Counted from the first letter of the stretch, positions 18,863 through 27,704 are shown. The stretch is 64,000 nt of DNA from Thiorhodovibrio litoralis (GCF_033954455.1 NZ_CP121473.1:2776501-2840500), one strand, 5' to 3'. The notes: a model not told the origin generated them from the sequence alone. Numbers and translations are program-made.

Positions 18863-19650
18863 CCGTGCCGCCTCTGCCATTCCATCAGCGAATAGGCCCC
18901 AATAATCCCCCATTTCACGCCAAAGTGCAGAAAGGTTTGCAAGGAGAACATTCCCGCATCCGCGCGCGCCGCTTGAAACTCTTCATCGAATTGTCGACGG
19001 AAATGCTGACCACTAATCGAACCTTCATGCCAACAAAACTGTGCCAGCGCGGGGGATGGCACCCGGACCCCTTTGCCCTGACGCCACATCCGCAGCAAAA
19101 ATTCATAATCCCAAGCTGCTTTCAGATCCAAACGCAACGGACCGGCCGCCTGTGCCGCGGATCGCCGAAAAAAACAAGCCGGTTGGGAAAGGTAATTGAT
19201 GCACTGAAAAGTAAAGTGGCTGGAAATCGGGAAGAACATTTCTTTAAACCAGGTAATGCCCTTGCGGATTTCCGTCCCCTGCAAATCCACAATCGGACAA
19301 TGGCCAAAAGCAAAAGCAGCTTCAGGATGTTGAGCTAACGCATCCTGAACCCGCGCCAAGGTACCGGGAAGATAACGGTCATCCGTGTTCAACCAGGCCA
19401 CTACATCGCCCGTGGCATTGGCAAAGCCCTTGTTAATAGCATCCGCCGGACCCTGGTCGGCTTCGCTGATCAAGCAATCGACGGCCTCGCCATAATTTTG
19501 AAGCTTTTCTAGGCTACCATCCGTACTCCCGCCGTCGACAACAACCAGTTCCACCATGATGCCTTCATTCCGTTGCGAAAGCACGCTTTGAAGGCAGCAA
19601 TCCAAGAATGAAATTGATTGATAACATGGCATGACAATTGAAAACTTCAT
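18859..19650 (-). CDS. Glycosyltransferase family 2
   Basis: An inverting GT-A glycosyltransferase. The nucleotide-binding N-terminus is FSIVMPCYQSISFLDCCLQS, followed by VVVDGGSTDGSLEKL and the metal-binding AWLNTDDRYLPGTLA, in which the DD pair occupies the DxD position. KAAWDYEFLLRMW contains the probable catalytic acid region. Length 263. No membrane segment is obvious, so it works on the cytoplasmic face. It lies between gmd and two GT4 genes and is coupled to the next gene by a four-base overlap. It probably adds one sugar to the same lipid-linked glycan. Confidence 0.88.
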   Translation of the reverse strand: MKFSIVMPCYQSISFLDCCLQSVLSQRNEGIMVELVVVDGGSTDGSLEKLQNYGEAVDCLISEADQGPADAINKGFANATGDVVAWLNTDDRYLPGTLARVQDALAQHPEAAFAFGHCPIVDLQGTEIRKGITWFKEMFFPISSHFTFQCINYLSQPACFFRRSAAQAAGPLRLDLKAAWDYEFLLRMWRQGKGVRVPSPALAQFCWHEGSISGQHFRRQFDEEFQAARADAGMFSLQTFLHFGVKWGIIGAYSLMEWQRRHG

Positions 19651-19743
19651 TCGGCTGACTCGCCAACGCCGGGCGGCGATCTATATCCGCCAAAGGACCG
19701 TGGAGTCAACGATGCCCGCATGGGATGCGTGCTGATAGCCTTT

Positions 19744-19762
19744 GACGGTACGCAATACCGTC
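19744..19762. repeat. Short hairpin between gmd and the GT2 gene
   Basis: GACGGTA, a five-base loop and TACCGTC form a perfect seven-base-pair stem in the 158-base gap after gmd. On the minus strand no U-tract follows, so it is at most a weak processing or attenuation site for the operon transcript. Confidence 0.35.
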
Positions 19763-19808
19763 TTTGCCTTGCCACCGGCATCTGTCACACTACAGGATGG
19801 TTAATGCA

Positions 19809-20798
19809 TCATCGCAAGTTTTCTTTTAAGCGAGCGAACTCTGCAATGGTCATCTCACCTATTAAATCATTGAAGCTGATTTCCGGAGACCAGCCCAGCA
19901 CCTGCTTCGCCTTGGTTGGATCTCCAACCAAAGACACCGGCTCGCTTGGACGCAGAAATTGCGGGTCGTTAATCACATGGTCTTGCCAGCTCAGGCCGAC
20001 CGAAGAGAAAGCGATTTCGAGTACATCTTGCACGCTGTGCAAAATGCCAGTAGAAAAAATATAGTCGTCGGCTGTATAGTTTTGTAAAGAGAGCCACATT
20101 CCGCGGACATAATCGCGGGCGTGACCCCAGTCCCGCTGAGCTGAGGTGTCACCGAGTTTCAGCACACGTTCATGGCCGGCTTTGATGGCTGCGGCACCCC
20201 GGCAGATTTTCTTGGTGACGAAATTCTCTCCCCGCCGCGGTGACTCATGGTTGTAGAGAATGCCATTGACGGCAAATAAGTCGTGTGCGTCGCGATACAC
20301 GCGCACAATCTGCGTCGCGAAAGCCTTGGCACAGGCATAGGGGCTGACTGGGGCCATCGGTGTTGACTCGGTTTGCGGATGCTGCGCTGGGCGGCCAAAA
20401 ATCTCGCTCGATGCAGCATGGAAAAACCGCGGCGGTTGCGGCAGGTCGCGCAGGATCTCAAGCAGCCGCAAGGTTCCCATGGCGGTAAATTCGCAGGTTG
20501 TCTCGGGGATATCGAAGCTGAGTCCCACATGGCTCTGTCCTGCCAGATGATAGACTTCATGTGGGGCAACCTTGGTCAGCACGCGACGCAGTGTCGTGGG
20601 GTCGTCAAGATCAGCATAATGCAGGAATAGGCGCTGATTGTAGACGTCTTTGTCGGCATAAAGATGCGCCAAGCGGCTGCGCTCCAGACTACTCGTGCGG
20701 CGCACCGCCCCGTGCACCTCATAATTCTGGTCTAGCAGAAGTTCCGTCAGGTAGGAGCCATCCTGCCCCGTGATACCTGTGATGAGTGCTTTTTTCAT
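19809..20798 (-). CDS. gmd: GDP-mannose 4,6-dehydratase
   Basis: Converts GDP-D-mannose to GDP-4-keto-6-deoxy-D-mannose, the precursor of GDP-fucose, GDP-rhamnose and related sugars. It is an extended short-chain dehydrogenase: N-terminal NAD(P) loop ALITGITGQDGSYLTELLL, the AASSEIFG segment with Ser-Ser-Glu, and YACAK with catalytic Tyr and Lys. NHESPRRGENFVTKKI and DWGHARDYVRGMW are the typical substrate-site motifs. At 329 residues it has the shorter form. GGGGAGG lies ten bases before the ATG. It is the first gene of the operon running to 16508. No GDP-fucose synthase, Rmd or mannose-activating gene accompanies it in the window. Confidence 0.93.
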   Translation of the reverse strand: MKKALITGITGQDGSYLTELLLDQNYEVHGAVRRTSSLERSRLAHLYADKDVYNQRLFLHYADLDDPTTLRRVLTKVAPHEVYHLAGQSHVGLSFDIPETTCEFTAMGTLRLLEILRDLPQPPRFFHAASSEIFGRPAQHPQTESTPMAPVSPYACAKAFATQIVRVYRDAHDLFAVNGILYNHESPRRGENFVTKKICRGAAAIKAGHERVLKLGDTSAQRDWGHARDYVRGMWLSLQNYTADDYIFSTGILHSVQDVLEIAFSSVGLSWQDHVINDPQFLRPSEPVSLVGDPTKAKQVLGWSPEISFNDLIGEMTIAEFARLKENLR

Positions 20799-20843
20799 AC
20801 CCGCGCTACCTCCCCGGAGGTTGCCAAGAAATCTGAAACCCTG

Positions 20844-21587
20844 ATGTTTGCCATCGGAGCAACCCTGAACATGGTCTTAATTCCCGCCTTGAATGAGGAG
20901 GCATCTATTGGTGCTCTAGTCGGTGCCGCGGGCGCGGTGACCGCTGCACCGGTTGTGGTGATTGATGATGGTAGCACGGACGATACGGCGGCATTGGCCC
21001 GAGCGGCAGGTGCGACGGTGCTGAGCTTGCCGCTGAATCTTGGCGCATGGGGGGCGATTCAGACCGGGCTGCGGTATGCAGCGAAAAGCCAATGGCCGCT
21101 TGCGGTGACTCTGGATGCAGACGGCCAGCACGAGGCGGAATCGATCGATGCGCTAACCGCGCCGATTCTGGCAGGGGAGGCGGATGTGGTCATCGGCGCA
21201 TGTCCGGGACGTTTGAGTCTGGCGCGCCGAATTGCCTGGCACTATCTGCGGTGGCTTGGGGGGATTTCGCTTGACGATATTACCTCGGGCTTCCGGGCCT
21301 ATAACCGGTCGGCAATCGAGTATCTCGCGAGTTCCGAGGCGACCCTGTTAGACTACCAGGACGTTGGTGTCTTGATGCTTCTGCGTCGTCGCGGCTTCCG
21401 AACGATTGAAGTCGCCGTACCGATGCAGCCAAGGCAATATGGGAGTTCTCGCGTGTTTGATTCTTGGTGGACAGTTGGTTCTTACATGGCACAAACCACC
21501 GTGCTATGTCTTGCGCGCTTGGGCAGTGGTCGCGGTTGGGCACGCCGGCGACATTATCGGCGTGGTGACAGTCGATGCGCCTCCTGA
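20844..21587 (+). CDS. Glycosyltransferase family 2, dolichol-phosphate-mannose-synthase-like
   Basis: Likely transfers a sugar from a nucleotide donor to a polyprenyl phosphate. The order of motifs fits the DPM1/GtrB-like group: MVLIPALNEEASIGALV, VVVIDDGSTDDTAALA, LGAWGAIQTGLRYA, the metal-binding VTLDADGQHEAESI and DITSGFRAYNRSAIEYL. Length is 247 residues and no C-terminal membrane domain is present, as in the soluble subgroup. The start may be the ATG at 20844 or the one at 20871, which gives the more usual N-terminus. It diverges from gmd across a gap of only 45-72 bases and is followed by a DUF2304 gene, a common pairing in which the small membrane protein may assist the GT2 enzyme. 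Confidence 0.87.
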   Translation: MFAIGATLNMVLIPALNEEASIGALVGAAGAVTAAPVVVIDDGSTDDTAALARAAGATVLSLPLNLGAWGAIQTGLRYAAKSQWPLAVTLDADGQHEAESIDALTAPILAGEADVVIGACPGRLSLARRIAWHYLRWLGGISLDDITSGFRAYNRSAIEYLASSEATLLDYQDVGVLMLLRRRGFRTIEVAVPMQPRQYGSSRVFDSWWTVGSYMAQTTVLCLARLGSGRGWARRRHYRRGDSRCAS

Positions 21588-21632
21588 TCCACGCGGAAAC
21601 CGTCTGTCCTTCCTTCTAACCTGTCCCACATA

Positions 21633-22010
21633 ATGACCTATCAAGTCACTTCCCTCGTACTTGGACTGCTGATCGCGGGCACGATTCTTTGGTTGGTGCG
21701 TCGCGACCATTTGCATGGTCCTTTTGCGTTCTGGTGGATTGGGGTTGCAGCTACCGTTGCCCTGCTGGGCTCCTGGCCGCGTATGTTCGACTGGATAGCG
21801 GTTTTTTTGGGAATCGGTTATCCGCCGATTTTGGCCGTCGTGCTGGGATTCGGGCTATTGTTGGTTAAGATGTTGACGATGGATATCGAGCGTTCGCGGC
21901 AGGAACGCCGCGTGCGGCGTTTAGCGCAGCGCATGGCCCTGCTTGAGGCTCGCCAGCGCGCGTTGGAGGATACGCTGCCCTTGTCGCCAAGCGAACCGGC
22001 CGATGGCTAG
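21633..22010 (+). CDS. DUF2304 family small membrane protein
   Basis: A 125-residue protein with three predicted membrane helices: about residues 5-22 (VTSLVLGLLIAGTILWLV), 31-48 (FAFWWIGVAATVALLGSW) and 54-80 (DWIAVFLGIGYPPILAVVLG and beyond). A short basic/acidic coiled region follows (ERSRQERRVRRLAQRM). This topology and the position next to a GT2 gene match the DUF2304 family, whose members occur in polysaccharide loci; no biochemical role is established to my knowledge. It lies 46 bases after the GT2 gene. It could anchor the glycosyltransferase or help move a lipid-linked sugar; both ideas are inference. Confidence 0.8.
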   Translation: MTYQVTSLVLGLLIAGTILWLVRRDHLHGPFAFWWIGVAATVALLGSWPRMFDWIAVFLGIGYPPILAVVLGFGLLLVKMLTMDIERSRQERRVRRLAQRMALLEARQRALEDTLPLSPSEPADG

Positions 22011-22302
22011 ACGTCGGTTAAGGTCGATTCTGGTGTTTGACATGAGCGCTCTCAATGTCGGTAAGTTTTCCCGCCCCCCGGTGGCAGGTGAGTTTGGGTT
22101 GTTTCTGACTGTTGCGGTATCGCTCGCGCGGGCCATCGCGCGCTTGCAAGCGTCACCGGCTTTGCGAGATAGCCTAGGTGAGCAAGGGCGGAAAGCACTT
22201 GGCACCTGGTTTGGGATCGACACAGTCGCGGCTCGGGTCCAAGCGCTTTATGCGCGCATCTTGGGTTTGGCTGCACTGCACGAAAACGGGGCGAGGGTAT
22301 GA
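22003..22302 (+). pseudogene. Remnant of a GT4 glycosyltransferase (C-terminal end only)
   Basis: A frame of about 100 codons whose last 60 residues read like the end of a GT4 enzyme: SLARAIARLQASPALRDSLG, EQGRKALGTWFGID and TVAARVQALYARILG. The conserved donor-binding and catalytic parts are absent; only a short, unrelated-looking N-terminus is joined to it. The frame overlaps the DUF2304 stop and ends in an ATGA overlap with the next gene, so the original intact gene was part of this operon. A large internal deletion is the simplest explanation. Confidence 0.65.
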
Positions 22303-23471
22303 TCTCGCGCGTTCCGCTGGCAGCTATGCTGGGAGCTCTGCTTTTCCTGCTGCTTGGCTGGCTTTCTTACGCGCTCGGACTGGTCCCGTCTGACCCACCC
22401 GTGGAGGTTCCTGCTAACCGGCTCGAACTGGGGCAAGGGTCGGCGCACATGTCCTCTGAAGGATTGGTCATTGAAGCTGCCGGCCCCAAAGGCGTGACTG
22501 TTCTCGGCGTGCGGCTGGCTGGCGTACCGGCGGACCGCTTTGATCGTCTCGGTTGGCGCTTGCGGGGACTCACTTTTCAGCAGCAACTGGCTGTTGTCTG
22601 GATTTCTGATAGTGAGCCAGGGCATCCCCGTCGGGTCGCGGTCGAGAATGACGCGGACACCGATCACGGGGTGGTACTCGCTGATCAAGCCGGCTGGAAT
22701 GGGCAGATCCTGTGGATTGGATTGGAACTGCAAGGGGCCTTGAGCTCACCTGTGGTTGTCCAGGGGATGACAATTTACCCTTCATCTCCCGGCTTGGGTT
22801 GGGTTCTCGAACGCTTGCGCTCGGCTTGGACCTACAAAGAGCCTTGGAGTATGCGCTCGATCAATTTCCGCGAGTCGGCAAGCTCTTCTTGGTCAGAGAG
22901 CCTGATTGGGCAGGTTGGGCTTTGGCTGGCTTTAAGTGTTGGCTGTTTTGCAGCCTTGTCAACCAGGATGGGCTGGCGGTATACCATAAGCGGCGCGGCA
23001 TTATTGGCGCTCATCGGTTGGCTGGCGCTAGATTTGAATTGGCAGTGGCAACTCATGTGGCGTCTTGATGACAGCCGTCGACATTATTCGGGTGTGCCAA
23101 GTGAAGAGCGTCTAAGAGTCAAAGAACCCAATGCGTCAATCGAGAAACTCGTGGATAGTGTTCGCACCAATATAGCGGATACTGCATCGAGGATTTTTCT
23201 CGTGAGTGCTGATCCGAGCGGCTATGCGCCACTGCGGGTGCGCTACCGTCTGTTGCCATTGAATGTCAGTCCTGGCATGCGGCATTTGCCATCGCCCAAT
23301 CAGTCTCGAGCCGGGGATTATGTGATGTTGGTTCTGCCGCCGGCCGGCATCCGCTATGACCCTGATCAGCGCCGCTTGACCGACGGATTATCCATGTTGT
23401 CAGCCGAGAGAGTGTTGGAGGTCCCTAACGCAGCGTCACTGTTTCGGCTCTTGGAGCCGGAGCCGACCTGA
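22299..23471 (+). CDS. Unrecognised membrane-anchored protein with extracytoplasmic domain
   Basis: I do not recognise a family. The 390-residue protein has an N-terminal hydrophobic segment (MLGALLFLLLGWLSYALGLV, about residues 9-28), a long hydrophilic beta-rich part up to about residue 205, then two central membrane helices (about residues 208-225 and 230-248). A soluble C-terminal domain follows. The soluble parts are probably periplasmic, but topology is inferred only from hydrophobicity. The start overlaps the glycosyltransferase remnant by ATGA. The 40-base gap to the following many-pass protein suggests the two work together in the surface-glycan pathway. Confidence 0.7.
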   Translation: MISRVPLAAMLGALLFLLLGWLSYALGLVPSDPPVEVPANRLELGQGSAHMSSEGLVIEAAGPKGVTVLGVRLAGVPADRFDRLGWRLRGLTFQQQLAVVWISDSEPGHPRRVAVENDADTDHGVVLADQAGWNGQILWIGLELQGALSSPVVVQGMTIYPSSPGLGWVLERLRSAWTYKEPWSMRSINFRESASSSWSESLIGQVGLWLALSVGCFAALSTRMGWRYTISGAALLALIGWLALDLNWQWQLMWRLDDSRRHYSGVPSEERLRVKEPNASIEKLVDSVRTNIADTASRIFLVSADPSGYAPLRVRYRLLPLNVSPGMRHLPSPNQSRAGDYVMLVLPPAGIRYDPDQRRLTDGLSMLSAERVLEVPNAASLFRLLEPEPT

Positions 23472-23511
23472 TGCGCAGCAGACGAGCTATAACCGCGGGC
23501 TTGCCATTACA

Positions 23512-24969
23512 ATGACACTTCTGACCCTTCTCATCGCACTTAGCTTGCCCTGGCTTGCCGCTGTGACTTGGATGCGACTGCTGTTTCCGCAACCAGCGGC
23601 CGGACGATGGCCGATGTTGCTGGGTTACGGATATGTTTTTGGCCTGATCTTCACAACGCTTTTGATGCGATTTCAAGCGGCCATTGGATTAGGACTTGGA
23701 TTTTGGTTTCCCTCGCTGATGCTGGGCGCGGTCACGGCAGCGGGTTGGTGGATGCTGCGGCGCAGCCCCGGGAAGATATGCTCCTCGGTTGCTGCAGAGG
23801 TTGAGGATTCACCACCTATTCGCGCCTGGCAATGGGTTGCAATTGTTTTGCTCCTGTTGCTCGTTGTGGTCCGTTTGGCGGGCTTGGCACTAGAGGTCTT
23901 CTGGCTGCCGCTCTTCCCGTGGGACGCTTGGACGACGTGGACGGTGCGGGCGGTGGTTTGGTCGCATGCCCATGATCTGGTACCTTTCGTCTCCCCGGAT
24001 CTTTGGCTAGAACAGCCAAACTCAGGTGTTTACAGCATTCGAGCATGGGAGTACCCGGTTGCGGTTTCGCTGCTCGCTAGCTGGCCGTCGCTTGCGGTTG
24101 GCGGCTGGAATGAGACGGTTGCCAATTTGCCTTGGGTTGGGTGCGTTGTGGCTTTGGCTTTGGCGTTTTATGGACAAGCGCGGCTCTGGAAGGCGTCCCC
24201 GGTGACCGCCTTGTTGTTCCTTTGGCTGTTGGTGTCTTTGCCCATGCTTGACACCCATGTTGCCTTGGCTGGTTATGCAGATCTTTGGCTGGCAACCGCT
24301 TTGGGCCTCGCTTTTTTTGCCTTGATACACTGGGCGAGCGGTGGAGATTGGCGACAGCTGCTATTAGCCCTGCTCGCTGCAAGCGCTTGCGTGCTGCTTA
24401 AATGGGAGGGGGCGGTTTGGGTCTTTTTGTTTCTACCAGCCCTTGCGGCAGCGCAATTGCAGCGAAAACGGCTGTTGGTGTTGTTTGTCCTGCTGACTGT
24501 TGGCGTTATGGCTGTTTTTTCTGCTGGAGGTCTCTCTCTGGAGTTACCGTTGCTCGGGCGCTTTACGCTGAGTCCAAGTGTGATCGAGCTGCCGCTTGTT
24601 GGACGCTTTCCACTAGAACCGAGCGGTTCTTGGGAGCCCTGGCTTGAACACCTGATTATCCGGAATAACTGGCATTTGGTTCCGATACTGCTTGTGCTGA
24701 CACTGGGTTTTGCCGTTTTCCTGGTAGTCCGCGATATTGGTGGATCATCTCAACGCGCGGGCTTGGTGTGGGTGCTCTCAGCCATCGCCGCCATTTACGT
24801 GCTTTTTTTCTTGACGTCTGCCTCTGAATGGGCGCGACAGGGGACCAGCTTGAACCGGATACTGCTCCAATTTATGCCGGCATTTGTATTCTGGATGATG
24901 ACGGTTTGGGCGGTTTTACTCAACGAAACCGTTTCTGAGCCAGATCGCAGCAAGCCTCCCAACACCTAA
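23512..24969 (+). CDS. Polytopic membrane protein, possible GT-C glycosyltransferase
   Basis: A 485-residue integral membrane protein with about 12-14 hydrophobic helices covering the whole length. The first large loop between helices (after about residue 127) contains LFPWDAWTTWTVRAVVWS, an acidic residue flanked by aromatics as found in the catalytic loop of GT-C enzymes that use polyprenyl-phosphate sugars. No definite family signature is visible to me. Its position after a polyprenyl-phosphate GT2 and a DUF2304 protein is consistent with a GT-C transferase using the lipid-linked sugar. An O-antigen polymerase-like or transport role cannot be excluded. The gene is visibly less GC-rich than the core genome. 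Confidence 0.7.
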   Translation: MTLLTLLIALSLPWLAAVTWMRLLFPQPAAGRWPMLLGYGYVFGLIFTTLLMRFQAAIGLGLGFWFPSLMLGAVTAAGWWMLRRSPGKICSSVAAEVEDSPPIRAWQWVAIVLLLLLVVVRLAGLALEVFWLPLFPWDAWTTWTVRAVVWSHAHDLVPFVSPDLWLEQPNSGVYSIRAWEYPVAVSLLASWPSLAVGGWNETVANLPWVGCVVALALAFYGQARLWKASPVTALLFLWLLVSLPMLDTHVALAGYADLWLATALGLAFFALIHWASGGDWRQLLLALLAASACVLLKWEGAVWVFLFLPALAAAQLQRKRLLVLFVLLTVGVMAVFSAGGLSLELPLLGRFTLSPSVIELPLVGRFPLEPSGSWEPWLEHLIIRNNWHLVPILLVLTLGFAVFLVVRDIGGSSQRAGLVWVLSAIAAIYVLFFLTSASEWARQGTSLNRILLQFMPAFVFWMMTVWAVLLNETVSEPDRSKPPNT

Positions 24970-25033
24970 ACCCGCCGTGTCGCCTGAGATTGGTCTTTGC
25001 CAGCCTCCCGTCTGATAATCACATGGCGCACCT

Positions 25034-26347
25034 TCAACGATGCCGCCCTCCAGAATGCTCGTACCGAAGCAGTGCTTGACCGAGTGCCCGCATGAAGGGG
25101 TAGGCTTCGGTGTCGTATTCATAGGCCGCGTCGTTCATGGTCTGGTTTTTGTTGACATAGATGGTCGCGGAGAGAAAGAAGTCGATGTCCTTGGAAGTGT
25201 CGTGAATGAAGGCGACATCGGAAACGAACCCATATGACAGGCCCACTTTATTGATGATCTGGATGCTTTCGGGCATTCGCGCTTGCCCACCGACGAGGAG
25301 GTACTTGCGAAAGCTGTCCGGTTGATCGCCGCCGACATCCCTGGGGCGCAGCGCCATAGTTCTCAGCAGGAAGTCACGATCATCTGCATCGAGCGCGAAC
25401 CGCTGTTTTTCGGCGACAGCCGATGGCAGCACCAGGGCGATGAGCATCTGATGGAAGTCGCCAAGCGGAAGGTAATTTTTGTCCGAGAAGTCCATCGGTT
25501 CCTCGAACAGCCCGATAGCTGTGCGAGTCCTGAGCCCCGCACGCATGTCAGTTCGCGGCGGCGGATAGCTGCGCTGGCTGCCCCGGGCAGGCTGGCGATA
25601 ACGGATAGTGCCTGAGCGATCTTGGAAGCTTACCGCCCCTGTGGTGAGTCCCAGTTCGCCGCCGCAGCCGGGTCGGAAGCGGCGGTTAATGACGCCGCGA
25701 TAGTCCAGTGCACGCAGGCGATCATTGATCGCATCTTGCCCCAGGAATTCGAATAGCCGATTGTAGGCGGTGTTATTGCTGTAGACAAAAATCTGCTCGA
25801 TACATTGCTCGACAGTGCTACAGCTCTCAGGCGGGTAGCGGCTGCAATCATTGGCGGGATAAATTTCGAACCGATCTTTTCTGCTCAGTCCGAGCTCCTT
25901 TAGCCGCTCGAGAGCGAATACGGCGACCGGCAGCTTGACCAAACTTGCTGGATAGTAGAAGTTTTCGTCCTGGCGAAAGGTCCAGGTTGTCAAACGCGGG
26001 TGATTGGGCCGTTCGCGGTCTATCGGGCTGTATATGACCTGAATGCGATAGCGCTGCGCGTCATTGATATAGGGTGCGAGCGTTGGGTCCGCGCGCAGAA
26101 TCCGCTCGAGGGTGTCGAAGTGATCGCTTTGCGACGATGCCAGTTTAGCCGGGGTATGAGGCATACTGTGGGAAGCGCGTTGGAGGCCGCTATCGGTTTC
26201 CGTCATCGAGCGAGCCTGCATTGGTGCCGCGGACGGCATTGAGCAGCTCAATAGCGCGAGCGTGGCGCTAATGACTGAGGAAATGCAGATAAACCGTTGC
26301 AGCGCAACAGTTTGACGGCGCGTTAATTTCGAGCGTTCCCCACGCAT
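25034..26347 (-). CDS. Serine hydrolase lipoprotein, class A beta-lactamase/PBP-like fold
   Basis: An exported serine hydrolase, probably acting on peptidoglycan or a related amide. I start at the ATG at 26347, 14 bases after the permease stop, because this gives a basic n-region, a hydrophobic core and a lipobox ending ALLSC (Cys35). The active-site SxxK is Ser135-Leu-Val-Lys138 in YYPASLVKLPV. SNN (VYSNNTAYNRL) matches the SDN motif, and NKVGLSYG occupies the KTG position. At 437 residues it is longer than true class A beta-lactamases, with an N-terminal linker and an insert near residues 220-280. Antibiotic resistance should not be assumed. It neighbours an L,D-transpeptidase three genes upstream. 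Confidence 0.83.
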   Translation of the reverse strand: MRGERSKLTRRQTVALQRFICISSVISATLALLSCSMPSAAPMQARSMTETDSGLQRASHSMPHTPAKLASSQSDHFDTLERILRADPTLAPYINDAQRYRIQVIYSPIDRERPNHPRLTTWTFRQDENFYYPASLVKLPVAVFALERLKELGLSRKDRFEIYPANDCSRYPPESCSTVEQCIEQIFVYSNNTAYNRLFEFLGQDAINDRLRALDYRGVINRRFRPGCGGELGLTTGAVSFQDRSGTIRYRQPARGSQRSYPPPRTDMRAGLRTRTAIGLFEEPMDFSDKNYLPLGDFHQMLIALVLPSAVAEKQRFALDADDRDFLLRTMALRPRDVGGDQPDSFRKYLLVGGQARMPESIQIINKVGLSYGFVSDVAFIHDTSKDIDFFLSATIYVNKNQTMNDAAYEYDTEAYPFMRALGQALLRYEHSGGRHR

Positions 26348-26360
26348 GCCAGCCACTGAC

Positions 26361-27704
26361 TTAGTCGGCAATTGCCGCCGCGATCCTTTGCCCGGTGCGC
26401 GCACTGAGTCGGCGGTTCCAGCCGTAAAGCACGAGTCCGCAGAGGACAGTCGCAAGGCCAACGAGCGACTCCAGGGGCTTCTCCCGCAGCAGAAATACCA
26501 GCATCCAGCCGGTAATTATCAGAAAGAACAGTGGAGTCCAGGGATAGCCCCAGGTCAGGTAGTGCGTTGGCAGTTCTTCGTCTCGCGCGCGCACGATAAA
26601 GACCCCCATCACGGCAAGGAACACCGACAAGGATAAGGTAAAGCCAATGTAGACCAAAATGGCTTCGAAGGAGGAGGACAGGACCAAGTAACAAACCACG
26701 ACGAACTGGAACAACAACGCGAGATAGGGCACGCCGTTGCGATTCGTGCGCCGAAAAAAGGCAAAGATTTCATAGTCCTCGCCCATGGTTTGCAGCACCC
26801 TTGGCCCGGCCCAGGTCATGGCGCTGATGGTTGAGATCAGGCCGAACGCGATCAGCAGCCCCATGGCAACGCCAGCCGTCTCGCCGAAGATGTGGCGCGC
26901 GGCGATATAGCCGACCTCGGTCTGGCCGGTCATTTCCGAGATCGGCGCGCTAAAGAGAAAGACTGCATTCAACAGCGTGTAGAGCAGCATGACTAGCATG
27001 GTGCCGCCAATTAGCGCGATTGGCAGGTTTCGCCGCGGCTCGCGAATCTCGGACACAATATAAATGGCCGCATTCCAGCCCGAATAGGCATACATGACAT
27101 AGACTAGGGCAACGGCGAATTCGCTGGAGACCATTTCCTCGAGCACCTGCGGGGAATAGGCGAAAGAGATCGGTTGAGGTGAGGCGATAGCGAAGCCGAA
27201 CAGGATAAAGAGCAATACCAGCATCACTTTCAAGCTTGTGACCAGCACTTGAAAAAAGCCAATGGTGCGTAACGGGAAGAGATGAACGAGCGTGACTGTC
27301 AGGACCGCAGTAATGGCGATACCCGGCATCCAGGGGCCCTGGGTACCGGCGCCCAGGGCCGAGGTGAGATAACTCGACATCGCGATCGCGGCAGCCGCCA
27401 CGGGTGCCGCAAAGCCGACGGCAATTGAGATGAAACCAGCCAGAAAGCCAATGACGGGGTGATAAATCTGCGACAGGATGTGATATTCGCCACCCGAGCG
27501 CGGCATGCGCGCGCCAAGCTCGGCATAAACCAGGGCGCCACAAAGAGCGACCAGACCGCCGAGCGCCCAAAGTGCCAGCACGGCTAGCGGCGATTGGATA
27601 TCGATTAACTGATAGCCCAGGCTGGTGAAGACACCGGTGCCGATCATGTTAGCCACCACGACGGCAGCGGCGGCTGAGACTCCAATGGCGGGTTTCGATG
27701 TCAT
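26361..27704 (-). CDS. APC-superfamily amino acid permease
   Basis: A secondary transporter of about 12 membrane helices in 447 residues. The first helix carries ANMIGTGVFTSLGYQL, the Gly-rich unwound substrate site of APC transporters. Further diagnostic segments are ALCGALVYAELGARMPRSGG and YAYSGWNAAIYIVSEIREPR. The last residues are basic and cytoplasmic. Substrate is not deducible, though the sequence resembles the amino acid/polyamine group. It is followed after 13 bases by the serine-hydrolase lipoprotein, so uptake of peptidoglycan-derived amino acids is an attractive but unproven idea. Confidence 0.88.
   Translation of the reverse strand: MTSKPAIGVSAAAAVVVANMIGTGVFTSLGYQLIDIQSPLAVLALWALGGLVALCGALVYAELGARMPRSGGEYHILSQIYHPVIGFLAGFISIAVGFAAPVAAAAIAMSSYLTSALGAGTQGPWMPGIAITAVLTVTLVHLFPLRTIGFFQVLVTSLKVMLVLLFILFGFAIASPQPISFAYSPQVLEEMVSSEFAVALVYVMYAYSGWNAAIYIVSEIREPRRNLPIALIGGTMLVMLLYTLLNAVFLFSAPISEMTGQTEVGYIAARHIFGETAGVAMGLLIAFGLISTISAMTWAGPRVLQTMGEDYEIFAFFRRTNRNGVPYLALLFQFVVVCYLVLSSSFEAILVYIGFTLSLSVFLAVMGVFIVRARDEELPTHYLTWGYPWTPLFFLIITGWMLVFLLREKPLESLVGLATVLCGLVLYGWNRRLSARTGQRIAAAIAD

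Noticed and set aside
25034-26347. A class A beta-lactamase resistance gene
   Set aside because: The SxxK, SNN and KVG motifs fit the fold, but the length, inserted region and non-canonical motifs argue for a general serine hydrolase rather than a resistance enzyme.
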